DNA of 64,000 nt from CAIKLP01 sp965279595 (GTDB lineage Bacteria > Bacteroidota > Bacteroidia > Sphingobacteriales > Sphingobacteriaceae), in assembly GCA_965279595.1 (NCBI GenBank), contig OZ257246.1, positions 1,674,001-1,738,000 on the forward strand. The letters run 5' to 3'. Below, in pieces: positions 1 through 8,710 of this stretch. The notes under the pieces were generated by a model. The model made no database searches. It worked only from the letters and a program-made list of their open reading frames with translations, and was not told where the DNA came from. Every line of letters starts with the position of its first letter. The stretch's first letter is position 1. The translations under genes and the position numbers were made by a program.

Positions 1-1
1 T

Positions 2-970
2 GGAAAGCTATACTTTTCAGGTGCTACAAGTAATGACAATTTCGAATTATTCTCTACTGATGGAACTGAATTAGGTACACAGTTAGTAAAAGAATTAGTA
101 ATAGGATCAAAGAAAAGTTCTCCAGGTAATTGGACAGTTTATAAAAATGAATTATACTTTGCGGCTGGTAATGGTTCGGGTACTCGACTTTGGAAAACAG
201 ATGGGTCAACCACCACTCAGGTTAGTAATGATTTAGATGTTGGATCTATTTGTGTTTTTAAAAATGAATTATTATACCAAGATGGTTTAGCACTTTGGAA
301 ATCCGATGGTGCTGTGCAAACCAAGTTAAAAGACTCAAGCATTAATAGTGGATTTATTGGCGCTACTAATGATTATCTGTTTTTTAATTATGCTAAGTTT
401 ATTCCAGTACCTCCTTATTATACATATTACTATTTTCGTACAGATGGAACTAGCAATGGTACAGTGCCTATTTCTTATAAAGTTACTACTTGTGTCTCTT
501 ATAATGTTATCAATAATAAAATGTATGTGGTAAAATTAGATTCAGGAAGTGTAAGTCAAGTAGGTTTATGGGAGAGTGATGGAACTGAAAACGGCACTCA
601 AAAAATATTCAATGGTTATGGAACAGGAAACCCATTTGTATATAAAAATGCATTGTTTTTTACAAACTATGAAGCGGCCACAGGTTATGAATTGTGGACT
701 TATGCTCCAGGAGGTGCAAATGGTTTGAATCAAGAAATTAACTCTAATACTGTTAATGTTTTTCCTAATCCAAGTAATGGGTTAATAAAATTAAAAATTG
801 AAGATGAAGAAATTGCAAGTCAAGTTTTAGTTTATAATCTGCAAGGTAGATTGGTATCTCAATTTAACCAAACTAATGATATAAGTTTATTAGATTTGAA
901 TAAAGGAATATATTTAATTCAAATTAAACTGACAGATAAAATTATTACGAAAAAAATAGTATTACAATAA
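2..970 (+). CDS. T9SS type A sorting domain protein, repeat-rich (5' end outside window)
   Basis: The reading frame is open from base 2, so the gene begins left of the window. The visible part has several short repeats built around an aromatic/Leu-Trp or Leu-Phe followed by S/T-D-G-T-x-x-G-T (for example around bases 50-75, 190-215, 435-465 and 570-600). This is the ELWxTDGTxxGT type of repeat common in secreted Bacteroidota proteins, probably forming a beta-propeller-like fold. The last ~75 residues form a T9SS type A sorting domain: a VFPNPSNG motif near base 760, then beta-strand segments ending in a short Lys-rich/Ile tail. The protein is therefore probably exported across the outer membrane and anchored or released by T9SS. 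Its ligand or function cannot be told. The large gene at 32931 carries similar repeats but is not a close copy. Confidence 0.85.
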   Translation, partial: GKLYFSGATSNDNFELFSTDGTELGTQLVKELVIGSKKSSPGNWTVYKNELYFAAGNGSGTRLWKTDGSTTTQVSNDLDVGSICVFKNELLYQDGLALWKSDGAVQTKLKDSSINSGFIGATNDYLFFNYAKFIPVPPYYTYYYFRTDGTSNGTVPISYKVTTCVSYNVINNKMYVVKLDSGSVSQVGLWESDGTENGTQKIFNGYGTGNPFVYKNALFFTNYEAATGYELWTYAPGGANGLNQEINSNTVNVFPNPSNGLIKLKIEDEEIASQVLVYNLQGRLVSQFNQTNDISLLDLNKGIYLIQIKLTDKIITKKIVLQ

Positions 971-980
971 TTACAAAAAA

Positions 981-1008
981 GGCGAAGAGTTTTCTTCGCC
1001 TTTTTTTA
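981..1008 (+). terminator. Rho-independent terminator
   Basis: A perfect 8-bp stem GGCGAAGA / TCTTCGCC with a GTTT loop is followed by seven T. It lies 11 bp after the stop codon of the gene ending at 970. The next gene points toward it from the right, so it may also serve that gene, but the T-tract is on the plus strand. Confidence 0.9.
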
Positions 1009-1021
1009 TTCAATTTTTAAT

Positions 1022-1708
1022 TTAGAAAATGACTACTTGAAAACCAACACCATCATCATAATCAGAAGATTCAACTTCTGAATAATATACTCCATCTAAA
1101 TAATAATATTCATATCCATTTTTGTTCTTTATGATATATCCATTTGGTAATCCATCCACTATAGCTCCTCTTGGCGGATTGACAACTACATATGATGTAT
1201 TATAGCTTGAATAAAAAGTTCCATAATAGTAATAGTAATTTTGTCTTCCAACAATTACTTTTCTATAGCCTACTGGAAGTGAAACAATTTGAATTCCACG
1301 ACTTGGTCTAACAACTATATATTCTGCATTTCTTTGTGTATAGTAAATGCCGTTATAATAGTAATAATTATTAGTTCTACTTTTTATGAATTTATGATTT
1401 GCAGGTAAACTTTTTAATCTACTACCATAACTAGGTAATCCAACATAATGCTTACTAGCTTTGTTTGCATATTTAACTTTCGCATATTTAGGTTGACCAT
1501 GATTTGATTTTACTTGTACTGAATTGGCTTTGCTATTTGTGCTTTTGTGACTTACACTGCTTTTCGAATGGCCAGCTTTTGATTGTCCATTTGCCTTTGA
1601 TGAACCTCCACTTTTTTTACCATGTCCTTGTGCAAATATTTCAGAATTAGTAAAAATAAATAGTAGCCCAAATACCACTAATAGTGTTAATTTAATTAGA
1701 TTTTTCAT
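1022..1708 (-). CDS. DUF6515 family secreted protein
   Basis: The chosen start at 1708 gives a clean signal peptide (MKNLIKLTLLVVFGLLFIF, then a cut near FAQ); the frame is open further upstream to 1831 but that extension is charged and unlike a leader. After the leader comes a Ser/Lys/His/Gly-rich low-complexity stretch (about residues 28-75). Three repeats follow (about 85-215), each with L-P-x-G-Y/H, a cluster of three to five Tyr, G-x-Y-Y, and V-V-x-P-P/S-R-G. That pattern is the DUF6515 family of small periplasmic or outer-membrane-associated proteins. The biochemical role is unknown. It is convergent with the preceding gene, and 235 bp separate it from the sigma-factor gene, so it is probably its own transcript. 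Confidence 0.75.
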   Translation of the reverse strand: MKNLIKLTLLVVFGLLFIFTNSEIFAQGHGKKSGGSSKANGQSKAGHSKSSVSHKSTNSKANSVQVKSNHGQPKYAKVKYANKASKHYVGLPSYGSRLKSLPANHKFIKSRTNNYYYYNGIYYTQRNAEYIVVRPSRGIQIVSLPVGYRKVIVGRQNYYYYYGTFYSSYNTSYVVVNPPRGAIVDGLPNGYIIKNKNGYEYYYLDGVYYSEVESSDYDDGVGFQVVIF

Positions 1709-1943
1709 ATTTTTTTTTGTTTTAATATTGATAATAAAAAGAAGCATACTGGTTGAATAAAGTATTACCTCATGATTTTTTTGGGCTTGCTTTTGGGTTC
1801 GCAATTCCAAATTGAAATAACATTTCCACAACTAAGTTAAGTTTTAATGTTCAATTAAATTTTAAAACTTCAAAAGCTGCTAAATTATTGTGTTAGTGTA
1901 TGATTATTAACTGACAAATTCTAATATCCTTCAAAAAGATTCT

Positions 1944-3185
1944 TTAAGAACCGTTATTTTTAAGCTTATTTAAGTTGATAAGCAACATTTCTTTGTCTGC
2001 AACTGATTTTGCTAGATTAATGGCAATGATATAAGCTTCAGATGCCTTGTTGTTATCTATGCCAGTATATAAATTAGCTAATAGTGCAAAGTATAAATGA
2101 TTGGTTGTTAATTTTAATTTTTCTGCTTCAATTATAGCTTCTTGTTTACCATTTGCTTTTGATAATGCATAGGTTCTATTTAAAGCCGCAATTGGGGAAT
2201 ATTCTATCTGTAATAATTTATTATAAAGTTGAAGTATGCTTTCCCATTTAGTTTGGTTGTCATTTTTTTTGGTATGCCAATAAGCTATGCCTGCTTCAAT
2301 GTGGTATTTAGTAATTTTTTTTCCTTTAGAAGATTGGTTTAAATAATACTCTCCTTTTTGAATAAGTTCTTTATTCCAATTCTCTTCAACTTGATCATCA
2401 TATAAAACTGATTGTCCATCATTATTTATTCTTGCTTCAAATCTTGAAGAATGAAAACACATCAATGCTAATAGTGCATTGCTATTGGGTTGATTGCATA
2501 GTTCATTTTCAACCAACATTAAATTCAATCTCATTGCCTCTAAGCATAATTCTTTTCTAAGTTTGATATTGTTTGAAACTGAATAATATCCTTCATTAAA
2601 TAATAAATAAAGAGTGCTTAATACAGTATCTAACCTTACACTTATTTCTGAATTTGCTGGAAAAGCTACAGGCACATTCTCCAACCTTAATTTTTCTTTG
2701 GCTCTTGCTAATCTTTTATAAATAGTTTCTTTATTACTGAGAAAAGCGTCTGCAATTTCATCTGCACCAAAACCACATAAAATATTTAAACTTAATCCTA
2801 TTTGAGCTTCTTTTGTGATGGAAGGATGAGATAATGCAAACATCATTTTCAACTGACTATCAATGATATTTTCATTAGATAAATCAACATTGAATTCTTC
2901 CAACATTTCAGTGTCTTTTTGTAATTCAACAATAATTTTTTCTTTGAATAATTTATCACGTTTAATTAAATCAAGTACTTTGTTTTTTGATACAGTGTAT
3001 AGCCAAGCTGTTGGATTACTTGGCAAACCTTTCAAACCCCATGTTTCTGCTGCAAGTAAAAAAGTATCACTTACAATGTCTTCAGCTATTTCGATGTGCT
3101 GAATTCCAAATAATTTACATAGTACAGAAACTATTTTCCTGTATTCTGATTTAAAAAGATGTGGGATTAGGTCTTGTTCTTGCAT
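1944..3185 (-). CDS. ECF42-type RNA polymerase sigma factor with C-terminal TPR-like domain
   Basis: The 413-residue product is much longer than ordinary ECF sigma factors. Residues ~10-75 are a sigma-70 region 2, including the conserved AEDIVSDTFLLA segment. Residues ~110-170 are region 4 with a helix-turn-helix (CGFGADEIADAFL then ETIYKRLARAKEKL). Residues ~180-413 are an all-helical extension of the DUF6596/TPR type. That architecture, together with a YCII/DGPF gene directly upstream, is the ECF42 signature, in which no classic anti-sigma factor is encoded and the C-terminal domain is needed for activity. The start at 3185 gives a normal N-terminus. The gene is the third of a minus-strand set (VOC, YCII, sigma). 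A strong hairpin sits just upstream of its start codon. Targets are unknown, though ECF42 factors usually control the adjacent DGPF genes. Confidence 0.88.
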   Translation of the reverse strand: MQEQDLIPHLFKSEYRKIVSVLCKLFGIQHIEIAEDIVSDTFLLAAETWGLKGLPSNPTAWLYTVSKNKVLDLIKRDKLFKEKIIVELQKDTEMLEEFNVDLSNENIIDSQLKMMFALSHPSITKEAQIGLSLNILCGFGADEIADAFLSNKETIYKRLARAKEKLRLENVPVAFPANSEISVRLDTVLSTLYLLFNEGYYSVSNNIKLRKELCLEAMRLNLMLVENELCNQPNSNALLALMCFHSSRFEARINNDGQSVLYDDQVEENWNKELIQKGEYYLNQSSKGKKITKYHIEAGIAYWHTKKNDNQTKWESILQLYNKLLQIEYSPIAALNRTYALSKANGKQEAIIEAEKLKLTTNHLYFALLANLYTGIDNNKASEAYIIAINLAKSVADKEMLLINLNKLKNNGS

Positions 3186-3190
3186 AAAAA

Positions 3191-3219
3191 AAACACTTCT
3201 GCAATGTACAGAAGTGTTT
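3191..3219 (-). terminator. Terminator-like hairpin between YCII gene and sigma-factor start
   Basis: A perfect 11-bp stem AAACACTTCTG / CAGAAGTGTTT with a 7-nt loop. Read on the minus strand it is followed by a run of T that ends next to the sigma-factor start codon (3183-3185). It therefore looks like an intrinsic terminator or attenuator placed in the 51-bp gap between the YCII gene and the sigma gene, which would lower sigma expression relative to the upstream genes. Confidence 0.7.
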
Positions 3220-3236
3220 GTTAATATTGATTTGTA

Positions 3237-3581
3237 TTAATCCATTGGAATAATTTTCCTGATTTCTACATTGCCACCAGCATGTAAAATTGGACAGCCT
3301 TTTGATAATTCGGTAGCTTCTTCTAAATCATTGGCTCTAATGATGATATATCCACCAATTAATTCTTTAATCTCTACATAAGGACCATCAGTAATGAAGT
3401 TATCAGCTTTCAAAACTTTGCCTTCATTAGCTAACCTGTTTCCAGAGTTCACTAATTTATTTTGTGCAGCTAAACTTCCCATCCAATCTTGCCAGGGTTT
3501 CATCATTGCTTGTATTTGTTCTGGTGATAATTGAATTTCCTCTTGAGGTTTATTTCTAAATATTAATAAAAAATCATTCAT
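3237..3581 (-). CDS. YCII-related DGPF-domain protein
   Basis: A 114-residue single-domain protein of the YCII/DGPF family (ferredoxin-like fold, dimeric). The family-defining D-G-P-Y/F motif is present as ITDGPYVEIKE near residue 68, followed by a GGYIIIRANDLEEA strand-helix segment and a C-terminal EIRKI strand. The N-terminus (MNDFLLIFR) matches the first strand of the fold. DGPF proteins are the habitual neighbours and presumed targets of ECF42 sigma factors, and this gene lies directly upstream of one. The enzymatic role of the family is not established. The 23-bp gap to the VOC gene upstream suggests one transcript. Confidence 0.88.
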   Translation of the reverse strand: MNDFLLIFRNKPQEEIQLSPEQIQAMMKPWQDWMGSLAAQNKLVNSGNRLANEGKVLKADNFITDGPYVEIKELIGGYIIIRANDLEEATELSKGCPILHAGGNVEIRKIIPMD

Positions 3582-3604
3582 CTTGTAAATTTTAAGTATT
3601 ATAA

Positions 3605-3988
3605 TTATTTGATTGAATGTAGAAAAATATTATTGCCTTCGGTATCTAAAAACGAAGCCATATGTCCTATATCATCGCTGATCTTAGTTTTTGGCATTAA
3701 TACTTTTCCGCCTGCAGATTCAATTTTTGATAATGCACTGGCTAAATCAGGATTACCATTTAAATAAATTTTAGAACCATCTGCACTTGGTTTGTGCATT
3801 GGGCCTTCAACCAATCCACCAGAGGCTTTGCCATTACCATTTTCTGCAGGGAAGAAAGCCATCTTCATGCCCATCATTTCTTGTTCTTCCATTTCAATCC
3901 CGAAAATTGTTTGGTAGAATTTCTTTGCACGTTTGATATCTGTTACCGAGATTTCAAACCAATTAAGTGAGTTTTCTGAACTTGTCAT
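3605..3988 (-). CDS. VOC (glyoxalase/bleomycin-resistance) family protein
   Basis: A 127-residue protein with the VOC beta-alpha-beta-beta-beta layout. LNWFEISVTDIKRAKKFYQ is the first strand and helix, EMEEQEMMGMKMAFFP the paired strands, and GHMASFLDTEGNNIFLHS the closing strands with a D-x-E-G-N signature. VOC proteins bind a metal or small molecule in glyoxalase, dioxygenase or resistance roles; the substrate here is unknown. It is first in the VOC-YCII-sigma set, a grouping often seen around ECF42 loci. A 153-bp gap separates it from the lipoprotein gene upstream, so the promoter of the set is probably there. Confidence 0.85.
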   Translation of the reverse strand: MTSSENSLNWFEISVTDIKRAKKFYQTIFGIEMEEQEMMGMKMAFFPAENGNGKASGGLVEGPMHKPSADGSKIYLNGNPDLASALSKIESAGGKVLMPKTKISDDIGHMASFLDTEGNNIFLHSIK

Positions 3989-4141
3989 AATTTAATTGTT
4001 TAAATGAACTAATTGTTTTATGATGCTATGACGAATGAGTTTTTAAAAATGGACAACAAACATTTCTTTTTTTGAAGAAATAAAATAATTTATAAGAAAT
4101 AGCTTCTAATGATATTTCAATTGGTATTTCTATAAGATGAT

Positions 4142-4513
4142 TTATTTATAATAGGTTTCCCCATCTAATATCATGGTCCATTTTTCGATATAACCTGCTG
4201 GTTGTTTCATTTTTTGAGGAAATTGATCAATTTTCCATTTTGTTGAATTAATATATAGCTTGTTTTTCTTAATTCTAGCTTTTCCACTCACTGATTCTTG
4301 ACAATTGGTCATTGGTGCACTTGTTCTTGTATAATGACAATAGGAACTGCCCATAAAATTATCAATGGTAATAACATATTTATCATAACCCCCAATTGAT
4401 TCTCTACTCCATGTTCCTGAAATATTTGGGTCAACTTCTTCAGCATCTTTCCCACATGAAATAGACACAACTAAGAATAAAAAAAATACAGCTTTCTGAA
4501 AAATTGATTTCAT
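4142..4513 (-). CDS. Small hypothetical lipoprotein
   Basis: A 123-residue protein with a lipoprotein signal peptide: Lys at position 2, a hydrophobic core, and lipobox VSISC with Cys20 as the expected lipidated residue. The mature part is mainly beta (GTWSRESIGGYDKYVITID, KLYINSTKWKID, KWTMILDGETYY). This suggests a lipocalin-like small beta-barrel, a fold common among Bacteroidota lipoproteins, but I recognise no specific family. Two Cys pairs could form disulphides. It stands alone between the VOC gene and the divergent glycosyltransferase gene. Confidence 0.7.
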   Translation of the reverse strand: MKSIFQKAVFFLFLVVSISCGKDAEEVDPNISGTWSRESIGGYDKYVITIDNFMGSSYCHYTRTSAPMTNCQESVSGKARIKKNKLYINSTKWKIDQFPQKMKQPAGYIEKWTMILDGETYYK

Positions 4514-4699
4514 ATAGTATTTAAAGGTATCAATAAATAAAAATAACTAAAATCAATTTAATTTATAATTAGCTAATAAACCATGAAATGCAACATATCC
4601 TGCGATTAAATGAAAATTATTTTTAATACATTAGCCAATTATTAAATTTCGGTTAATAAATAATAAACAATTAATATCCTAGTAATCAATTAATAAGCT

Positions 4700-5407
4700 A
4701 TGAAATTAAGTATAATAATTCCAGCCTATAATGAGGCAAGAACCATACATTTAATACTTGATAAAGTAGCTGAAGTGGTACTAATCAATGATATTGAAAA
4801 GGAAGTAATCATTGTGAATGATTGTTCTAAAGATGATACTGCAAATGTTGTTCAAAATTATATTGCAGATAAGCCATACATTAAGTTTATTCAGCACTCA
4901 ATAAATAAAGGAAAAGGTGCCGCTATACATACCGGTATAAAAGAAGCCACTGGTGATTATGTAATTGTACAAGATGCCGACTTAGAATACAATCCCCATG
5001 AAATAAATACCTTATTAAAACCAATTACGGATGGTTTTGCAGATGTGGTTTATGGATCAAGGTTTATGGGTGGCAATCCACATCGTATATTATTTTTTTG
5101 GCATTCAATAGGAAATAATATTCTAACATTTGCTTCCAATATGTTTACCAATTTGAATTTAACAGATATGGAAACATGTTACAAATTATTTAGAGCATCA
5201 GTTATTAAAAATATTGAATTAAAAGAAAATGGATTTGGATTTGAACCCGAAGTAACCGCAAAAATAAGTAGAATCAAAAATATAAGAATTTATGAAGTAG
5301 GTATTTCTTATTATGGTAGAACTTACGAAGAAGGTAAAAAAATAAATTGGAAGGATGGTGTACGCGCAATTTATTGCATTATTAAATATGGTTTACTCAA
5401 AATGTAA
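4700..5407 (+). CDS. Family 2 glycosyltransferase, DPM1/polyprenyl-phosphate type
   Basis: A 235-residue GT-A fold protein. It starts with the GT2 strand [15 protein letters not shown], followed by [10 protein letters not shown] (nucleotide-binding Asp), [12 protein letters not shown], and the metal-binding DxD as D-A-D at residues 92-94 in [17 protein letters not shown] and the [10 protein letters not shown] segments are typical of dolichyl/polyprenyl-phosphate mannose or glucose synthase-like GT2 enzymes. There is no C-terminal membrane anchor, so it is the soluble DPM1-like form acting at the inner face of the cytoplasmic membrane. It likely makes a lipid-linked sugar donor. The next gene starts 2 bp after its stop and encodes a polytopic GT-C-like protein, which would be the natural user of that donor. 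Confidence 0.9.
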   Translation: MKLSIIIPAYNEARTIHLILDKVAEVVLINDIEKEVIIVNDCSKDDTANVVQNYIADKPYIKFIQHSINKGKGAAIHTGIKEATGDYVIVQDADLEYNPHEINTLLKPITDGFADVVYGSRFMGGNPHRILFFWHSIGNNILTFASNMFTNLNLTDMETCYKLFRASVIKNIELKENGFGFEPEVTAKISRIKNIRIYEVGISYYGRTYEEGKKINWKDGVRAIYCIIKYGLLKM

Positions 5408-5409
5408 TC

Positions 5410-6825
5410 ATGAATTCAACTAGCAAACACAATCTATTTTATTTCTTTTGGATTTTATTGACTTGTTTATTTTTGATATTGGCAATATCATTTGATGGAA
5501 CAGGAGGAAATGGCGATAGTGTTTATCATTTTTTATATGCAAAATATGCTTGGCAAGATCCCTCACTTTTTTTTAATCATTGGGCAAAGCCTTTATTTAC
5601 CATGGTTTCATCGCCGTTTGCTCAATTTGGTTTTGTAGGGATTAAAGTATTTAATGTTCTAGTTTCAAGTTTATCGCTTCTATTTATTTATCAAATTGCA
5701 AAACATTTTGAACTTCGTTTTGCACACTTAATTTTTATTCCTTTTTACGCGGCTCCACTTTTATTTGAAGTCATGTTTTCAGGCCTAACTGAACCTTTCT
5801 CCACATTTTTATTATCTGCTTTTATACTGTTATGGCTGAATAAACACTCAGCAGTTGCAATCATTTTAATCTCTTTTATACCTTTCGTTAGGTCTGAAGG
5901 TTTGATAATACTTTCAGTTGTGTTTGCTTTCTTGGTTTGGACAAAAAATTGGAAGTATATTCCTTTGCTTTTGCTAGGTCATGTGATTATCTCATTCATG
6001 GGATATGCCTATTATAATGATATATTATGGGTATTTAATAAAATTCCTTATGCACATTTGAGTAGTGTTTATGGAATAGGAAATTGGACTCATTTCTTAA
6101 ACCAAATGTATTTCTTTCTAGGTCCTTTCATTTATGTGTTTTTAATTGTTGGATTAGTGAAGCAATTAGTTTTATTATTCTCGAAAACTACAAAGCCGAA
6201 ATTTTATTATGAAAAGTTGTTTTTAGTGTATGGGGTATTTTTAGCTTTTTTTGTTGCACATACTGCATTTTGGGCATTGGGAATATTTAATTCAATGGGT
6301 TTAACAAGAGTATTTGTAACTGTTATATCATTGGTAGCAATTATCGCAATTGAAGGTTTAGAGTGGATAGTGAGTACAAAGTTTTTAAAGAATTATTTCA
6401 TTGTCCCTGTATTACTTTTAGTCTTTACAATCGTATTTACATTATTGCCAAATCCTGCTTCAATAAATTATAAAAGAGATTTAAATTTAGATAGCGGACA
6501 ATTACTTATTAAAAATAAAATTGCTCCTTATTTATTAAAAAATTATCCTAATCATATTTATATGTCGGGTGATTTGAGCCTCGCTTTATTTTCAGAAAGG
6601 AATGTATTTAACACAAATGAATTTCGATTGTTGTATAATGGAAAACCTCAAGAAATATTAGATACTAATATGGTGTTTATTTGGGACCCTTGGTTTGCAA
6701 GAGCTGAAGGTAATTTAGATCTTTCGGAAATAAAACAATCCAAACAATTGCAACTTGATACGAGTTTTGCAACATTAGGAAAGAAATCAGATACTTTAAC
6801 TTATCTAGTTTTTAGCAAGAAGTAA
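5410..6825 (+). CDS. Polytopic membrane protein, probable GT-C glycosyltransferase
   Basis: A 471-residue protein with about ten hydrophobic segments. After the first one comes a periplasmic loop with G-G-N-G-D-S-V-Y-H (Asp near residue 37), the position where GT-C enzymes (ArnT/PMT-like) carry their catalytic acid. The FVRSEG segment near residue 163 is another motif seen in Bacteroidota GT-C-like proteins. The last ~110 residues form a soluble domain. The gene is translationally close (2 bp) to the upstream DPM1-like synthase, suggesting that the pair makes and uses a polyprenyl-phosphate sugar to glycosylate a lipid or protein. The acceptor is unknown, and the GT-C assignment rests on topology and context, so it is moderate. 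Confidence 0.65.
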   Translation: MNSTSKHNLFYFFWILLTCLFLILAISFDGTGGNGDSVYHFLYAKYAWQDPSLFFNHWAKPLFTMVSSPFAQFGFVGIKVFNVLVSSLSLLFIYQIAKHFELRFAHLIFIPFYAAPLLFEVMFSGLTEPFSTFLLSAFILLWLNKHSAVAIILISFIPFVRSEGLIILSVVFAFLVWTKNWKYIPLLLLGHVIISFMGYAYYNDILWVFNKIPYAHLSSVYGIGNWTHFLNQMYFFLGPFIYVFLIVGLVKQLVLLFSKTTKPKFYYEKLFLVYGVFLAFFVAHTAFWALGIFNSMGLTRVFVTVISLVAIIAIEGLEWIVSTKFLKNYFIVPVLLLVFTIVFTLLPNPASINYKRDLNLDSGQLLIKNKIAPYLLKNYPNHIYMSGDLSLALFSERNVFNTNEFRLLYNGKPQEILDTNMVFIWDPWFARAEGNLDLSEIKQSKQLQLDTSFATLGKKSDTLTYLVFSKK

Positions 6826-6970
6826 TCACTTAACCATAAAGTGGTTTTATTTTTCTAAAAATTGATAAACTCAAATAGCACTTTCAATAACTCAAATCTA
6901 TCTTTTACTATTTAGTCTAATCTTTTTATTTGAATTTTTCGATAATAGTTTATTAATTAAAAAATAACCT

Positions 6971-8650
6971 ATGAAACATTCAATGAAAATTTTAGGAATA
7001 GCAATTTTGCTTTTCACTACACAAGGTTTTGCTCAAATAACCACTCGATGGACACAGCATCAAGGCACATCAACTTATTTTAGCAATGGTAATTCTGGCA
7101 AAGAGTTTATGCGGTATAGTACTTCTGGCATATACGTTGGGGTTGATAATGCACAGTTTTTTGAACCCTCGGTAGGCCCTGTTAAATTATATAAGTATGC
7201 AACAGATTGTGGGGAATTAATTTGGACTCATACCTATACTTCTGGATCTTCAGAAACTAAATTGGTTGAAATTACTACAGATGCAAGCAACAATGCTTAT
7301 TTGTTAATTAGAGTTGGACCAACCGGAAACAGTACAATGGTTTTGCAAAAGGTTAGTAGTGCAGGTGCATTAGTATGGACAAAAAATTATGGAGGTGGTT
7401 ACCCTATTGGAACTAATGTAGAGCCAACTGGTTTAGCAATTAATAATAGTAATGGAGATATTTATTTATGCGGAAGAACTAAACCTGCTGGTCCAGGCCA
7501 ACAATATCAATTTTTGATGGTATCCTACACTTCTGCAGGTGTGTTATCTTCAGCAACTACCCATCAATTTACTTATCAACAGGATGACACTTTCAATATA
7601 CCAGAAGATATTATTGTTGATGGTACGAATGCTTATATAGGTGGAAGAATATGGTATGCAGGACCAGGTTGGTCACCACATGGTACAGGTGCAGTTGTAA
7701 GAATTCCATTAGCTGGTGGTGCTCGTTCTGAATTTTATGCTAGTCCAAATGGTATAATAGATTGGGTAACTAACTTGGGCTTCGATAATTCAGGTGAAGT
7801 AATTTGTATAGGCGGTTCATTTTTAACAAAACTCAATAAAACTAATTTAGTTCAATCTTGGTCGAGTGCTTACTTTTTGAGTGGAGGAGCAGGTGGAAAT
7901 TTGGGTTTTCGTGATTTTGCGATTGATGGAAGTAATAATATTTTCGGTGTTTATTATCATATTTCTTTAAGTTCTCCTTATCATAGTTATATCAGCACCG
8001 TTAAAATAAACAATAGTACTGGACTCAAATTTTCTACTGCATGGCCAGTTAATTATTTTATTAATAATCAAAACTATGGTCAAACAGTAAGCATTAGCAT
8101 TGATCCATCAAATAATGTTTATGTAGGAGGTGGAACATTTGAAAGTGCACCTAGTGGTCACAGTGGTTATGCATTATTGAAGTACAACAATTCAACTGCT
8201 GCAGAAATTTGGAGAAGACAATATTATTTTGGAACAAATGAATCTCAAATTTACCACATCAAAGCTATTTCAGATAATACTGTATTTATGACAGGTATGT
8301 CTGGATCAAATCAAACTACGATGAAGATTATTCCAACAGTTCCAGCACAGGCGGCTTGCGGTGGAGGTAATGATGATAGACCAGCTTCTGGTGGAATTAA
8401 AATGTCAGAAATAAAATTATTTCCAAATCCAACGAATACAGAATTGAATATTAGCATCAGTAATATTCCAGCTGATGAAAAAGTTCGAATTATAGTTACT
8501 GGAGTTCTTGGAAATTTAGTTTATGATAAAACTTTCCAATCTAATGAACCCATACAGGTTAACACTTCAACTTTCGCTATTGGAACTTATTTTATAAAAG
8601 TAAGCAGCAATTCCATAAATAAAATAGAAGAAATTCAAGTAAATAGATAA
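6971..8650 (+). CDS. T9SS type A sorting domain protein with propeller-like repeats
   Basis: A 559-residue secreted protein. It begins with a signal peptide (MKHSMKILGIAILLFTTQGF, cut after FAQ). Residues ~30-455 contain repeated blocks of the form D-x-x-N-N-x-Y-V/L-G-G and S-x-x-G-x-x-x-W-x-x-x-Y, like the SBBP/beta-propeller repeats seen in secreted Bacteroidota proteins. The last ~80 residues (from EIKLFPNPTNTELNIS) are a T9SS type A sorting domain. A short Gly/Ser/Asp-rich linker with a Cys precedes it. The function is unknown. The gene is 145 bp downstream of the GT-C gene and ends at a strong bidirectional terminator. Confidence 0.88.
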   Translation: MKHSMKILGIAILLFTTQGFAQITTRWTQHQGTSTYFSNGNSGKEFMRYSTSGIYVGVDNAQFFEPSVGPVKLYKYATDCGELIWTHTYTSGSSETKLVEITTDASNNAYLLIRVGPTGNSTMVLQKVSSAGALVWTKNYGGGYPIGTNVEPTGLAINNSNGDIYLCGRTKPAGPGQQYQFLMVSYTSAGVLSSATTHQFTYQQDDTFNIPEDIIVDGTNAYIGGRIWYAGPGWSPHGTGAVVRIPLAGGARSEFYASPNGIIDWVTNLGFDNSGEVICIGGSFLTKLNKTNLVQSWSSAYFLSGGAGGNLGFRDFAIDGSNNIFGVYYHISLSSPYHSYISTVKINNSTGLKFSTAWPVNYFINNQNYGQTVSISIDPSNNVYVGGGTFESAPSGHSGYALLKYNNSTAAEIWRRQYYFGTNESQIYHIKAISDNTVFMTGMSGSNQTTMKIIPTVPAQAACGGGNDDRPASGGIKMSEIKLFPNPTNTELNISISNIPADEKVRIIVTGVLGNLVYDKTFQSNEPIQVNTSTFAIGTYFIKVSSNSINKIEEIQVNR

Positions 8651-8664
8651 TCTTAAAGCTATAT

Positions 8665-8704
8665 TATAAAGAAGGAAAACAAATGTTAGTTTTCCTTCTT
8701 TATA
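8665..8704. terminator. Bidirectional terminator
   Basis: A perfect 16-bp stem, TATAAAGAAGGAAAAC and its complement, with an 8-nt loop lies between two convergent genes ending at 8650 and 8711. A- and T-rich flanks on both sides allow termination in either direction. Confidence 0.85.
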
Positions 8705-8710
8705 ATTAGA

